Below are positions 36,755-49,768 of a DNA stretch of 64,000 bases, piece after piece (position 1 is the stretch's first letter; each line of letters begins with the position of its first letter). Source of the stretch: Paramecium primaurelia (taxonomy: Eukaryota > Ciliophora > Oligohymenophorea > Peniculida > Parameciidae); the NCBI GenBank assembly GCA_905182975.1, contig CAJJDM010000158.1, positions 151,109 through 215,108 on the forward strand, written 5' to 3'. The notes under the pieces were generated by a model. The model was not told the origin of the DNA and ran no database searches. It saw nothing but the letters and a program-made list of their open reading frames with translations. Position numbers and translations under genes: made by a program.

Positions 36755-37300
36755 TCATAGTTCATGTTAAGATTTAGAGGAGAAAATTCTATTCAATAAA
36801 TTTAATTATGGTCGACTTTATAAAAAACTTCTACCTTATGACTTTGTTGAACGATGATTGTTTTAATATACAATATTTTACATTTTTTTTTAAGGCATTA
36901 ATAAAGCTCTTAACATTTTTTTACTTTTCTCAGGAGATGAAACAGTATTAATTGCATCAATGTCGAGAGAATTCTATTTTTTAAAAGTGATTCTTGGGAA
37001 TAGTAATCTCTACTATATCCCCAGTAGACAAAGTTGTTTTTTAATTGAGTTTTATTATATTGGTTGTTATTATGAATCGAAATGAAATGAGAAATTTTTA
37101 TCTCTTGTTAGATTTAATAAATTTGGTTAACTATTTGACTTTATATTAAGTGTTGGGTTGATATTATTAATTGTTTGTATTTGATCCTAGTCATTTTGAG
37201 GGTTGAGTCTCTTTAGACTTCTTTTATGAAAACTAAATCCAGGAGGTATATAAAATTAAGCTGTTTATTACATTGGAGTCAAAGTATCATTCGATATCAT
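36755..37300 (-). CDS. Unknown polar protein, 181 residues
   Basis: This is an intronless frame starting MISNDTLTPMQQTAQFYIPP at 37300 and ending at TGA 36755-36757. It is rich in Gln, Ser, Asn and Arg with short motifs such as PGFSFHKRSLKRLNP and KSKKMLRALLMP, and has no membrane segment. It looks like an intrinsically disordered, basic protein. I recognise no family. Codons are less AT-biased than the spacer downstream, which supports that it is real. Confidence 0.6.
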
Positions 37301-37373
37301 AATTTTTATATATTTTCTTAAATTAATATTAATGTAATATATTATTAATGTACAATCTGTAAATTGAATCTAA

Positions 37374-37583
37374 TCATAAAATCTTATATAGATAACAATG
37401 AGATTATCTTCTGGGATCATAATTAATCTAATTATCTTCAGTTATTTAATTTTCATTATTGGTTTCAATTTAATTAATATTTTCATCTTATTAGATATTT
37501 TAAGATTCATCTTATTATAAGGTAATTTATTATTATATTATGGTTTATTATTATTATAATTATACTTCTTATTGTTCTTCTTC

Positions 37584-37630
<47 letters not shown>

Positions 37631-38657
37631 CCAATTATTATTATTCATCCTATTATTATTATTCATCCTATTATTATTCATCTTATTATTATTATTCTCT
37701 TTTAATTATTAAATATTCATATATTTCTTCTTATTATTCTTATTTTTATTATTTTTATGATTATTTATATTCATTTATACATTAAACCAAAGAATCTTTA
37801 TCTTTTAATACATAACTTAATGGTTTATCTTTTAATCTAGTTCTAATAATATTAATTAATTCAGCTTAACCAGATAATTTAATTTTAGTTTCAAATACAT
37901 TTCTACTTTCAAATACTTATTCCATAATATTCTTAAATTAATAATAAAAAAAATACAATTCTTTTTTAATGTGAAGAATGGCTAACAAATAAGAGTTATT
38001 TTGCCACTCTATTTATTTCTTTTAACAATAATAAATTTTTAGTATCATCACCACATGATAATGCATCTAATGTACCTTTATCAAATGCAATATCAAATTA
38101 TTTATCTTAAAAATCCATAGATGTTGCATCCATAACCAAATATTATAATTTCATATTTTATTTATTAGCAGATTCCTACATTCTATCAATAATAGTTGTA
38201 GATATATCAATTGAAACAATATTATGATAACTATAATATATAGATAAATAAATATATACCCATCTTTATACATTTATTCAGATAATGCTGAATTACCACA
38301 TCCAACCATTAATATTGAACTTTCTTTGTTTATTTTAAATTTAGTTTGTTCTAAATAGAATTTAAGTTAAGGCCATTCTACATACCAATCAAATCTTCCT
38401 TTATGTTCTTTATATCTATCTTCCCAAAATTGATCTCTAGCATATTCTTCTCTTGAAAACACTTAACTTTTAGGTTATATTTATTCTGATTAAATTTCTT
38501 ATGTCTATTCTTATGTTTATTCTTCTGTTTATTCTTATTATTTCTCTTTCTATTTTAATTCTTAATCTTTTTTTAGTTTCCATACTCTTAAAAATGCTTT
38601 AAGAAATTGCTTCTTCTATTCAGACATTTCTGTATTTTCATTATTATTAGAATCCAT
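37374..38657 (-). CDS. METTL13/EEF1AKMT-type SAM methyltransferase with polyQ C-terminus
   Basis: The product has 409 residues after introns of 29 and 25 nt. The N-terminal half is a class I methyltransferase. Following REEYARDQFWEDRYKEHKGR it has the SAM-binding motif SSILMVGCGNSALSEQMYKD, then NIVSIDISTTII and FDIAFDKGTLDALSCGDD. This pattern is typical of METTL13 and the eEF1A lysine methyltransferase 4 group, so a translation elongation factor is the likely substrate. The C-terminal about 120 residues are Gln-rich with a run of 14 consecutive Gln encoded by TAA repeats, and end in YDPRRQSHCYLYKIL. The polyQ extension is not part of the enzyme family. Confidence 0.9.
37584..37628. repeat. 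TTA/TAA microsatellite encoding polyglutamine
   Basis: This is a pure trinucleotide run on the plus strand (TTA units). It lies inside the methyltransferase gene, where it reads as consecutive TAA codons for Gln on the minus strand. Shorter interrupted runs flank it up to 37700 and read DEQQQ-type repeats. Confidence 0.9.
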
Positions 38658-38900
38658 AATTATAGATAATAATTTATATATATAAACCCATAAAGAATTA
38701 CTGTGAATCTAAGTAATACAAATAATTGATCAGAGATATAGATTAGGATCATAATCTCTGAGGCAATACTCTAAACATGGTTATTGCTATCAATATTATG
38801 ATAAATAGATTAATGGTTTAACTTGGAAGCTTATACTGATTAATAGTATATGCTTTGTTTCAATAAACCAATATTATTAATTCATTATAATTTTTATCTC

Positions 38901-40015
38901 ATGAACAAAAAAGCTCATCATTCTAGACATTCAAATAACAAAGAAGCAATAGTGATAAATGATGAAGAAGATGAACCAAAAATGTATATAAAAATACTTA
39001 TAATATAAGTTAAAAGAAGATTAAAAATGATGATGATTGTATACTAAATGTAGATGTAGTTCCATGGATGAGCAAGAAAACTTTGTTGATTAGACATCCA
39101 GTTTTAAGATTACATAATGAAATCATTGAATTTTTTGATTATATTTCACCATCTGATTAAGAACATTAACGAAGAATCACAGCTTATTTGAGAGTAGAGA
39201 AATATTTGTAAGATATAGCCCCAGAGGCTAAGATTGAATCATTTGGTAGTTTTAAAACAAGAATGTATTTACCTAATGCAGATATAGATATGGTAATGAT
39301 AGAAACATCTTGTACATAAAAATAATTATTTAAAAAGGTAGCTGCTAAAATGATGAAACAAACTAATAAATTTGAAAATGTTAATTTAATAGCTAATGCT
39401 AAAGTGCCTATCATAAAATTTATTGAAGTATAATCCTAATATCATTTTGATTTGTCATTTAATTAATTAGATGGATTAAAATAAATTGAAGAATTAGAAA
39501 AGGCTTTTGAAATTTATCCTGAATTAAAATATCTATTAATGACTTTAAAATGTGTTTTAAGATAAAGAGATTTAAATGAAACATATAGTGGAGGAGTGGG
39601 TTCTTTTTTATTATTTTAAATGATCTTGGCTTTTTTAAGAGAATATCGTAAGGATTTCTTTTAACATAATAAATAAGATCAAATTAAAAATGTTACATTA
39701 GGTGAATATATGATTAAATTTCTTGAATTTTATGGAATCAAATTTGATGTATCAAGAAAGAAAATTGATATGGGTAGAGGAGGAAGTATTGAAAATAAAT
39801 CTACTTAAGATGAGAGATTCTCATTAATTAGTCCATAAGATCCTGATCATGATGTTGGTCATAGTAGTTATAAAATTAAAGAAATATTTAAGATATTCTA
39901 AAATAGACACAATTTCTTAACTAATTATAATTTTAAACCAGAAGAGTCTGTACTTAGATATTTAATTAATCCAACAGATTAGAAATTTTCATTTCTTAAA
40001 CCAGCTTAATTTTGA
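38901..40015 (+). CDS. Trf4/PAPD5-type non-canonical poly(A) polymerase
   Basis: The product has 362 residues after one 26-nt intron. The nucleotidyltransferase core is complete: ESFGSFKTRMYLPNADIDMV gives the GS motif and the first two catalytic Asp residues (DID). HFDLSFN supplies the third. The PAP-associated region follows with YSGGVGSFLLFQMILAFLRE and NVTLGEYMIKFLEFYGIKFD, then the nucleotide-recognition-type stretch SLISPQDPDHDVGHSSYKIK. This matches the Cid14/Trf4 family that tails nuclear RNAs for exosome decay. The N-terminal about 45 residues are short and polar, so it lacks the long extensions of fungal Trf4. It is convergent with the next gene, with 9 bp between stops. Confidence 0.93.
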
Positions 40016-40024
40016 AATATATTT

Positions 40025-41317
40025 TCATAATATTATTAAATACAATCTGAAATTATATACAAAAAGTCTTCCTCTTTTATCTCCAAGAATCAATATACCT
40101 TATGGAATATTTATACTTATTGCTGTTACTTCATCAATTTCTAATAGTTTGATTTTCAATAACAATTCATTAAACTTTATATTATACAAACAAAAGTAAT
40201 CAGGTTTGCAGATAAATAATAAATGATGAGAATCCAATTTTTGAATATGTAATATTTTTGATTTTGATAATTTTATGTTTCTCAATATTTTACTCTTATT
40301 ATTGCAAATCATAATCTTTCCTTGTTCAGTTCCATAAAAGTTTAAATTCTTTTCATAATCTGAACAACTTAAATTATTCAATTTTCTAAAATGAATTCTT
40401 GAGATTTTTGATATTAACCATCTTACTGTATATCCTTAAGAATCAGTTGATAATAATATATTTGTTTCAATTTACTTTAAGTTTATTAACATATTCTTAT
40501 GAAATTGAAATCTATATTAGTATTAATTTAAATCTAAATTATAACATAAGATATCATGATTTTATCTTTAACCTCCAGGACTAAAAATACAATTCTTATA
40601 AAAAATAGCTTGTCTACTATAAGCAAGATTACTTATTTCTTAATGCAATTTTAAAATTTGATAATTATTATTTATATTTACATTGAAAATTGAGTATTTT
40701 TAATCATCTCCACAACTTAATATATATTCTTGTCCTTAATATTTAAAATATGTTAAAACTCTAATCCATGATTAATGTACATCTTTAATTCTTTATATTT
40801 CTTATAGATTTTTATTCCAAATAGAAATTGATTTATCAAAACTACTCACAATTATTTTATCTTAAATTTATAAAATTTTGCTAACAACTTAATTATCACT
40901 TGCAATAAATTTGGAGTAATCACTAAAAGATTAATTGAAATCATAAGTAAACAGCAATCTTTTATCATTAATAAAATTATCAACTAAAAATAGTTATTCA
41001 TATTGACGATTAAATTGTTCTAATTTATTAATCTATGAAGTTAAATTAGAGTTTAATTATTGAAATACATCCTCTATATATTAGGATATCTATTGCAAAT
41101 TTAGTTATAATTCTTCAAAGATTCTTTCAATGAATTATTTTAATTAAGTTTAATTATGTATTGAACCTTATGATAATTTTTTATTTAGATTTAACATCTT
41201 TGATTGCCAAAAACTAAATTTTGTAAAGGTCTCTAACAAAATGTTTTAAAACTTATTTGTAAATTCTTTGTCTTTTATATTTATATATTCTTTAATGTTA
41301 TTTAAATTGATATCCAT
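40025..41317 (-). CDS. WD40-like beta-propeller protein with N-terminal coiled coil
   Basis: This is an intronless 430-codon frame. Residues 1-130 form a Gln-rich coiled coil. The remainder shows propeller-like repeats such as KIIVSSFDKSISIWNKN, YILSCGDDQKYSIF and NFYGTEQGKIMICNNKSKIL, each with the hydrophobic-x-W/F-D/N pattern. Ser/Gly-His and Trp-Asp signatures are weak, so it belongs to a divergent WD40 class common in Paramecium. The function is unknown; such proteins are usually scaffolds. The stop is 9 bp from the convergent Trf4-like gene. Confidence 0.78.
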
Positions 41318-41470
41318 TAATTATATTAATTATTTCTATATTTTTAGCATTATTTATATAAAAAATTAATATAATCTATAAATTTTAGATCTTAACCAAT
41401 ATATAGAATACAAATATTTTATTAAAAATAATTATGTAATAAGATACAAATACTACTTTTGAAATTTAAG

Positions 41471-41963
41471 ATGGCCAATAGTAGTATTAGGTTCCTCTTT
41501 AAACTGATAACTAATAAGGTAAACATAATATAGTTTACATCAGTAGTTTATACACAACCCATGAACAATTATGCTTCTCAACCATAATATACTCCTAATC
41601 CATAATAAGTTGTTAGAGTTTAGGGATCTCCTTGTAAATTTGATAATAATTATTATAGATCCAGCTTAATAAGAGTTAGTGGTAGTGAATAATTAATTAG
41701 CTAATGCTACATAATCATAGATATTATGTAATTCATCAAGATTCGCTATTTTAATGACATGTCCTTATTGTTAAAAATAAGGACTTACTAAAATTGATTT
41801 TAAAGCAGGATCAGGAACATGGTGTTGTTGTTTCATATTATTTTTATTTATATGCTGTATTTGTTGGGTACCATTTGTGGCCGAAAAATGTCAAGATGTA
41901 AATCATTTATGTTCAAGTTGTGGGTAACTTGTTGGTTCATGTCCTTATAAAGTGTGTGGATGA
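41471..41963 (+). CDS. LITAF-domain (SIMPLE-like) membrane protein
   Basis: A Pro/Gln-rich N-terminus precedes a LITAF domain. The N-terminal CxxC knuckle is MTCPYCQKQGLTKID. It is followed by a Cys-rich hydrophobic hairpin (WCCCFILFLFICCICWVPF) and the C-terminal HLCSSCGQLVGSCPYKVCG knuckle. The two halves jointly bind zinc while the hydrophobic segment inserts in the cytosolic leaflet of late endosomes. A 25-nt intron (GTAAATT...TATAG) is required. The start at 41471 gives 155 residues, but the first about 30 are atypical and a start at the later Met before NNYASQ is possible. Confidence 0.88.
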
Positions 41964-42417
41964 ATATGATTCAAAGATATTTGTATTTGTTTTGATTTAT
42001 CCAATCTATATAATTATAGGATACTTATATATACATTACAAAATATTTATATAGAATAGTATTAACTAAATTCTGATTATAATATAAATTCAACTTAAAA
42101 GGATGTTATTTTACTTAAAGAGTAATTATGAACAAAATTTTCATATGCAATCTTAAACATGAAGATTTATACGATAATAACTTAAGTATTTAATTTTTAA
42201 TAAAAATCAAACATCTTTCTAAATTGTTCTGATATTATATTAATAATTTTGGTTTAGAAGTTTTTAATAATAATTAATATGAACTTTGAAGTAAATTTAA
42301 CTAACTTTATCATTTTGAAATAGATAGAAAATTTTGTATTAAGATAAATAATTTATGAAACTATTGATTTTAATATAGTTTATTTACATATATAATTAAT
42401 CATTTATTTATTTATAA
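41964..42417. other. AT-rich intergenic region
   Basis: This is 454 bases between two plus-strand genes. No coding frame, tRNA or repeat is recognisable. It presumably contains the 3' end of the LITAF transcript and the promoter of the downstream gene. Confidence 0.55.
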
Positions 42418-44626
42418 ATGAATAGAAGAAAAACAGTCGCTAAGGATACAATAATAGATGTTGAGGATCAAATTAAATAGAAAGAATTATTGTTTGCAGT
42501 ATTAATTAAATGTTATTATGAGCCTGTAATTTAAGTGTATAGAGATAATCTTAATCTAACAGATATATAAGTTGATTCGATTACAGGTATAATGTAAAAT
42601 ATAGAAATCTTTAAAACTTGGTGTCCTGAATCTAGTACATTATTTGAATTCACTCGTTTAATTTGTTAAAATCTATAATATGAAAGAATTGAAAAAGAAA
42701 ATGCAGTATTTCATATAGGTTAATATTGAATACTATTTTAAGGTGAATAAGGAGACAAATTCTATATAATTCTAACTGGAAGAGCAGGTGTATATATTCG
42801 TAGACAATAATAATAAATAGAAGCAGAGGAAAGTGCTATGTTACCTAAAATTGAAAAAATACTTGAAAGAATGTAAATTAAAACAATTGATGAAATTGAA
42901 TAAGATCATAAATTATCATTTTATGAAAAACTAATAAAAAAATAATCAAAACCAGTAAAATAAATAGAAGCAGAATTATTATTATTATATGTAGGTAATT
43001 TCGATATGTATTTTACTATTAATGGAATATGTAAATTCTAATAATTGTCATAAGTACATTCTGGTCTTTATTTTGGAGATATGGCTTTAACAACTGATAA
43101 ACCTAGAGCAGCTAGTATTATTGCTGTAACAGATGTCTAAGCCTTATCACTTAATAAAGCAAATTTCAAAGTATATATATTATATTTATTAATTAATAGA
43201 AAATCTTTGAAAAATAGATTAAAACATCTTAAGAAAAAATAGATTATTTTCTTAAGATGTTTCCAACTATGACTAAATTTAAAATGAGTAAATTGATAAT
43301 GTATTTCACATAATACAAATATCCTGTTAATTATACTATATGGAAATAAAATGATATTGTTGATGGATTCTTCCTCTTAAAAGATGGTGAAATCTAACTT
43401 TAATAAACAGTTGATTTTAATCCACTTCTTAAATCTGATTAGAATCAATTATAATTGTCACCAAAAAAAGAGAAATCTAATTAAAAAGAACTCATTACTG
43501 TATAATTCTTATTATTTAATATATATAGATAGCTCATCTTACAGGTGGATGTTTTGTTGGTGAAACAGATATCTATTTGTAAAATGAAAAAAGAGATTAT
43601 ACTGTAAAAACATTAACTTAGTGTAATGTATTTACATTGCAATTAGATAATTTTGCTATTGTTAAGAAATCATTTCCTGAATTTATAATACCACTATAGA
43701 CTCTTCAATAAAAAAATATTTAATTATATAGAAAAAGATTAGATGAAATTGTATAAACTAAAATTGCTAATGTAAATCTTCATAAAAAAGAAGAAATTAA
43801 AAATATAGAAAGAAGATACATAAATGAAATAGAAATTAAATAAAAAACATAAAATTCCTTTTAAGAATAATCATCCCCTATTCTCAGATCCACTTTATAA
43901 CCTAAAATGACAAAATAATAAATGGTTGAATAAAATTTATCAATTGCTGATTAACATACAAAATCTGATATAGCAGCTGGTAAAAATGAGGAATTCAATA
44001 TGCTCAAAATGGCTGGAGAAAATTTCTAAAAATGTTTGCTTATCAGAGTTGAAAAATAATTCGAATAATTTTAACCTGCTAAACCTAAGTAATTATTTTA
44101 AATTTATTATATAAGAGGTAAAACACCTTATTTTAGTAAACATCAAAAAGATATTAAAGATTTACTTGAATAAATTAGAAGACATTAATTACCTTCAGTT
44201 TAATAAAAAGAACCTATCGTATTTAATTAATAACAAGAAGAAGATTTTTAAAATAATTTGCCATTCTTAACTATGACCAAATAATAATTAAGAGTTATTA
44301 ATCCTTTAATTTAATAAAAAGTTGAAATACTCAAATAATGTTTAAGTCGTTAATCTCATACATCTATTTCGAAATCTAAATCTTTATGTTAGACTGCAGA
44401 TTAATTTTATAAAGCTAAAGCTTAACAAGGATTCATACTTTGTGATTCTCTCTTTCCATATAAACCAGTTCATAGTACTAAAAATAGCAATAATTAACAT
44501 TATAGTAATTTTAAAGTTGTCTAAAGAAATAAAACAACATAATAAAGTTAAATATAAAAAAGATCATGTCAAGATATTACAGATACTAATTTTTTTAGTT
44601 CTTAACCTACAGTCTAATTTACATGA
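42418..44626 (+). CDS. Cyclic-nucleotide-binding domain protein, 708 residues
   Basis: Introns of 24, 29 and 29 nt give 708 residues. Two cNMP-binding folds are visible. The first includes NAVFHIGEQGDKFYIILTGR, matching the family's phosphate-binding lead-in G-E/D-x-x-D-x-x-Y, and is completed by HSGLYFGDMALTTDKPRAAS and IIAVTDVQALSL. The second, more degenerate, includes DGFFLLKDGEI and LTGGCFVGETDIYL. There is no kinase or channel domain, so the protein is a stand-alone sensor or a diverged PKA-regulatory relative. The second half is Gln/Lys-rich and disordered. The arginine of the phosphate-binding cassette is present in the first domain (KPRAAS). Confidence 0.87.
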
Positions 44627-44679
44627 TCTCCATTTATATTGTAATAATTATTATTAAACATTTATAAATAGAAATATTA

Positions 44680-47600
44680 TCAATCAAACCAATCTATCTC
44701 TTCAACATTTGGCTTTTATGGTACATTTTTATTTTTTAATAACTTAATTTCCTCCTACAAAGAGCTTGCTTATTTTAGATTTAATACTTATTTTCTTCGT
44801 TTAATTTTTGGATTGTTTCCTATAGAATTTGAATTTATTTCTGTTAATCTAAGGTTTTCTTTTACATAACAAATAAATTTAATTCTTCATTTTCATCATC
44901 TTCCTATGATCCTTAACTATTATCATCAGGTAAATCTTGGAATTAGTCATATTGTATTTAATTTTAACTTCGTTTTGATCTATTACTAATTACAGATTTA
45001 TTCATTTGCAATTCTATCTATTCATGAATCTTTCTTAATTCCTCCTTTAATTTTTCTATTTCTTTTTACATTTTATCAATTTCCTATAATAATAGCTCAT
45101 TTTATTTTTACAGTTACTATTTCTCATTTTCTATTTATTATAATTTTTCAATATCTTATTCATTTTATACTTATTATTTTATTTATAATTCTAATTATTT
45201 AATTTAATCATCTTTCTTATTTAATTATTCTTTTAAAATTAATTTTTCTAATCTTAAATCATCTTCATCCTCTAGTTCTTCATTATTCTCATCTTCATTT
45301 ATATCCATAAATTAATCAAATTTTGCTAATTATAAACTTCTTTTAGATTTATTACTCAATATAGATTTATTTTAGATTTAATCTATTTATTCATGTATTT
45401 TATTCAATTCTTCTTTTAATTATTAAATTTCCTAATCTTTTTCAACAATTAATTTTTTTAATTATTATTCTTAATTTTATTCAAAAATTCTTTTTTATAT
45501 ATTCTCTTCTTATTCTTTTTATTTATTTTCATAAACCTATAATTCTTATTATAAATCCTCAATTTGACTTTACAAACTCTATATAACTTTCTCTTAACTT
45601 GAAATCTTTTATTTCTAATGATTAATTTCTATCTTTTATTCTTCAACAAGCTTCTCTTTTTCTTAATTTAATTATAGAATTAAATTATCTTGATTATTCA
45701 TTTTTTCAATTGCCACATCCAAACTACTTTCCATATCATTCTTTTATTAAATAATGAAATTAATTTCTAAATCTTTCTCTTGTATAATTTCTTATTGCTA
45801 TTATATTTGTTATTATAATAAATTTATTTAATTTTATTATTAAACTATTTCCGGATATGTTATTGTTTCAGTTATTTATTATATATTTTCTGATACTTAT
45901 TATCTTGGAGACACTTAAGATTCAAATATATCTAATAGATCTTAATTTTATTATATAGAACTTTTATTATCAGAAATACTCTATAATTAATTCATTAATT
46001 ATTATGATTTAATTTATTCATCTTACAACTCAGATTATACTTATACTAATTATTTTAATGCCTATTACAATTTATCATTTAATTATTCTTATCTAATTTA
46101 ATTTTCTTATATTTCATTTTCATATTATTCTACTTTTTTTCTTTATTCTTCAATCTCATCTTCTAATTATTATTTTTCATTTATAAATTTATTCTGTAAT
46201 TAAATATTATCATTAAGTAAATGTTCTTTTTCCTTATTAATATCTTATAATTAATTTTGTAATTCTAATGTTTCTTATGTAACTTAATTATTCTCATTTA
46301 TTTATACTTATTCATCTAATTATTACTGTAAATTAGATATTAATTAATCTTTTTATTAATTCTCAATTTCTAAAACTTATAATTTTTCAATCATTCTTAA
46401 TTAATTAGTATTTGTTTATTATAAAGTAAGTAAATTATTTTCACTTTTTGCTAATTTTTATAATAGATTATTGTTTTATTCCTCCCATTCTTCATTTTAT
46501 TCTTTTAATAATTACTTATTTTATTTAGTTAATTCATCCATCTATTTTAATAAATCCAAATTTTCTTTTTATTATTTATTTATTTTTTAATTTTATTATT
46601 CTATTTCTTAATTGGCTAAAACTAATTAATTTTCTATTTTATCATAATTCTATATTAATTGATTTAATTTATCTCTTTCATTATTTATTTATTCTTGTAA
46701 TTCATTCTTTTAATTTAATAATTAAGAATTTTGTTTATTTAATTAATCTATTTCTTATTCGCAATTTTTAATCTTTTCTGATAACAATGATTTATTTGAT
46801 TTTTCTTGAGATAATTCATTTAATTGCTCTATTAAATCTTAGATTTATTATTCAAATTATTTCTTTTCATCAATATTCTTAACTAGAGTGATTTCATATT
46901 ATTAATTCTATTAAACTAAATTTTAAATTGTCTAATTTTATTTATTAACTCTTAGTTAAATTTATTCAAAATCTGCTTATTCTTCTATTTTACTTTCAAT
47001 TTCTTTTTTTAATAAATTTAATTATGATTCTAAATCTTATTTTTATTTTTATAATTAATTATAATTAGTAGATAATTTTATAAATTTATCTTCATTTATT
47101 GCTAATTATTCAGATAATTTATCATTATGTATTTACCATTAATCATTTAATGAATCTATTGATTATTGTTTTTATTAATTGACATATTAAATTCTTTTGA
47201 CTAATTCAGTATTTTCTTATTTAATTTAATCAAATTAATTTAATAAAATTGAATAATCTTTTTTTTATTTTTATACTTCTATTTTAGAATTTTCTAATTC
47301 ATTTAAAATTGTATTATTATTTTTTTTCATTAATTATATTTGCTAATTTAAATCCTATTAAATTTACTCATTATCTTTTAATTTATTGATTAATTATTAT
47401 ACTTCTTATTATTTTTATGTCTATATATAATATTATTAATTTTTACTTAATTTTTATTTGAATTTATAGTTTAATTAAGTGATTCAATAACTTAATCTCT
47501 ACCTTCTAATTCATCCATTAATGTAATAAGTTAATTTTCTAATTTTTTAATTTTTGATTATGCTTCTTTTTTAATTTATTATTCCTTTTCTAAAGAAGTA

Positions 47601-48580
47601 CTTTTATCTTATTCTAAATTATATATAATTTATTAATGTTTTTTTTTGAATTCATTAAATTATTCTTCAATCTGTTAAACTTAATTTAATTTTAATTCAT
47701 TGCTTTATTTTCTTTATTCTTATTTTAATTATATTTCTAAATTTTTAACTTTTTATTACAAATTCTATTTATCTTATTTTAATTCATTTATAATAGTTTT
47801 AGAGTCTATTTAACGAGCACTATTTAATAAATCTTCATCTATTTATTATTTTCTATTTATTTTATTTAATTTTTTCATAATTTTAAGCATTTTATCTTCT
47901 TTTAATTCTAAAGATTAAAGTGTTTATTATTCTAATTGATTTAATTATTTTAAAATGAAATTTTAATATTCATAAAAAACTAAATTATTTTCATTATTAT
48001 TACTATTATCTTATTAATCTTATTATTAATTTAAATCTACTTATGAATATAATCTCTATATAATATATCTGGCATCATTTAATTATTGTGATAAACTTTT
48101 AATTGTATTAGATAAACTAATATTTTCTATTTTTAATTAATCTTAAACATTTTATAACCCTGCAATTTGTGTTTAATAGAACATTCTAGTTTTATCATTT
48201 CTTATTCTTAAATCAGCTATTTCTTAAAATGAATTATCTTATTATTAAAAATTATTCTATTCAAAATCATTTTTGGCTGTATTTATATTTGATGGACTCA
48301 AATATCTTAAATTCTATGGATTGATTATTTAAGTTGCTTTCTACAATTATTCACCATTTTTTCCATATTTCAGAAAAGTTAAATAGTTATCTTAATTATT
48401 AGTTTAATTTTTGAATTGAAATTAGTAATCTTAGGTTTTTTTTGAATTATTTTATTTCTACATATAAGAGACCTAATCAAATTTAGTTAAATTCTAAGTG
48501 TTTCTTAAATATGATTTGCAATTCAAACTATTACCTCTAGTTCGTTCTTATTATAAAGCAGGAGAATTTCTGAATGACAT
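44680..48580 (-). CDS. Giant Gln-rich coiled-coil protein, 1283 residues
   Basis: The gene runs from ATG 48580 to TGA 44680-44682 with introns of 26 nt and, near the 3' end, 23 nt. The latter joins KLNEEN to SLQEEIKLLKNKN and restores an exact codon count. The N-terminal 120 residues are polar and contain RSPALQQERTRG-like sequence without heptads. Everything after is almost uninterrupted coiled coil with very high Gln, Glu, Lys, Asn and Leu. No motor, EF-hand or membrane segment is visible. Length and composition suggest a centriole, basal-body or trichocyst-associated filament protein, which is inference. Most glutamines are encoded by TAA. Confidence 0.85.
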
Positions 48581-48627
48581 AAATTAGTTAACTTTTATAA
48601 ATAAAATAAAATTATAATAGTTAAGAA

Positions 48628-49083
48628 TCAATATCTGTAATACCCATTATTATGACTACAAATAAATACAATATACAATTACAATTATTTAGTAACATGT
48701 AGAGGTTAAGTAGTTGTTCTACTAAATGGTATAACCTTAGGTTCAGGTATTAAAGGAGGAGGATTAAAAGATGGTGGTAACATATATGCTAATATATGAT
48801 GTTCATGTGATCTTAATTCTAATAAGAAATCATCTGCATGTAAAAATGAATGAGATACAAAAGCACCAATCTAATACAGTATAATTGAAAAACAACGTCC
48901 TGTTTTTTAAATGTTTAATAATATACCATATTTCTCTTCTAAATTGTGTCTAATATAATCAGTTTTATGAGCATAATGTTCTTGATGTAAAGATTTATTA
49001 TAAAAATCCATAATATCAAATTTCATTTCATTACTAATTTAATATCCTTATTTAACACATTCTATTTTCACTTTTTAGTTCAT
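48628..49083 (-). CDS. Divergent LC8-type dynein light chain-like protein with C-terminal extension
   Basis: The product has 151 residues without introns. The first 90 follow the LC8 pattern: EMKFDIMDFYNKSLHQEHYA then KTDYIRHNLEEKYGILLNIQ, KTGRCFSIILYQIGAFVSHS and FLHADDFLLEL. The canonical WHCIVG and FGSYVTHE motifs are altered (NIQKTGRCF and GAFVSHS). A Pro-rich extension of about 55 residues follows (PPSFNPPPLIPEPKV). It may be an axonemal light chain rather than the general LC8 hub. Compare the canonical LC8 at 57253. Its start lies 33 bp from the divergent ATP11 gene. Confidence 0.7.
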
Positions 49084-49116
49084 AGTACTGTTAAAAATTA
49101 AAAAATAAATTAATTT
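49084..49116. promoter_or_regulatory. Ultra-short shared intergenic region between divergent starts
   Basis: Only 33 bases separate the ATG of the LC8-like gene from the ATG of the ATP11-like gene. Both promoters and both 5' UTRs must overlap here or extend into the coding regions. The sequence is nearly pure A/T and no factor site is identifiable. Confidence 0.5.
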
Positions 49117-49709
49117 ATGTTAAATAATTTCTTAAGTAAATATAAGTTTGCATTTACGTATCCATGTCCTAGAAAATTGAGAGAAATTGTTAAAATGTCT
49201 TTGTTTGAACGTGAATCAAAGGATTAAGTTATTTCATTATGGATGGAATATCATAAAGAAAAATAAAATAATGTTGCTTATGTTGTAAGCAAAGATGAAT
49301 ATGAAATACTTAAAAGAAATACAAAAGAATCTCCATTGTTTTTATTGCCTATTAAAAGAAAAGGAGGACATTTCTAATTGATTGGATAATCATAAACTAA
49401 TAGCATTGTAAATATTATTCAAAATATTAGTTATTTACTTTTTTAGAAGAATATAAAAGATCTGGGTCTTTTTCATCTCCTTATTTTATATTAACTATTT
49501 TTGAAGAATTATTGTCATAAAAATAAGTAGCATTAATAAGAGGAGATATAATGGATTATAAAATAGATAAAGATGAGGCTACTTTCTTAACTAATCAATT
49601 TCTTTAATTTTATATGACACCTGAACTATATGAAAAATACATCTATACACTTAATCATAAATAACATGAATTCAATTATGATGATTTTAAAAATCATTTT
49701 TAAATATGA
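49117..49709 (+). CDS. ATP11-family F1-ATPase assembly factor
   Basis: The product has 189 residues after a 23-nt intron. The ATP11 domain is recognisable through DQVISLWMEYHKEKQNNVAY, SPLFLLPIKRKGGHFQLIGQ, FTFLEEYKRSGSFSSPYFIL and MTPELYEKYIY. This family (ATPAF1) binds the F1 beta subunit in the mitochondrial matrix during ATP synthase assembly. The N-terminus MLNNFLSKYKFAFTYPCPRK is basic and lacks acidic residues, which fits a mitochondrial targeting peptide. The intron falls between QTNSI and LFTFLEEY, and its removal is needed to form the conserved strand. The protein is shorter than animal homologues. Confidence 0.9.
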
Positions 49710-49768
49710 TTTTATAATATCAATAACAATTAATGAATGAATCATTTATATTATATATGTATTTATTT

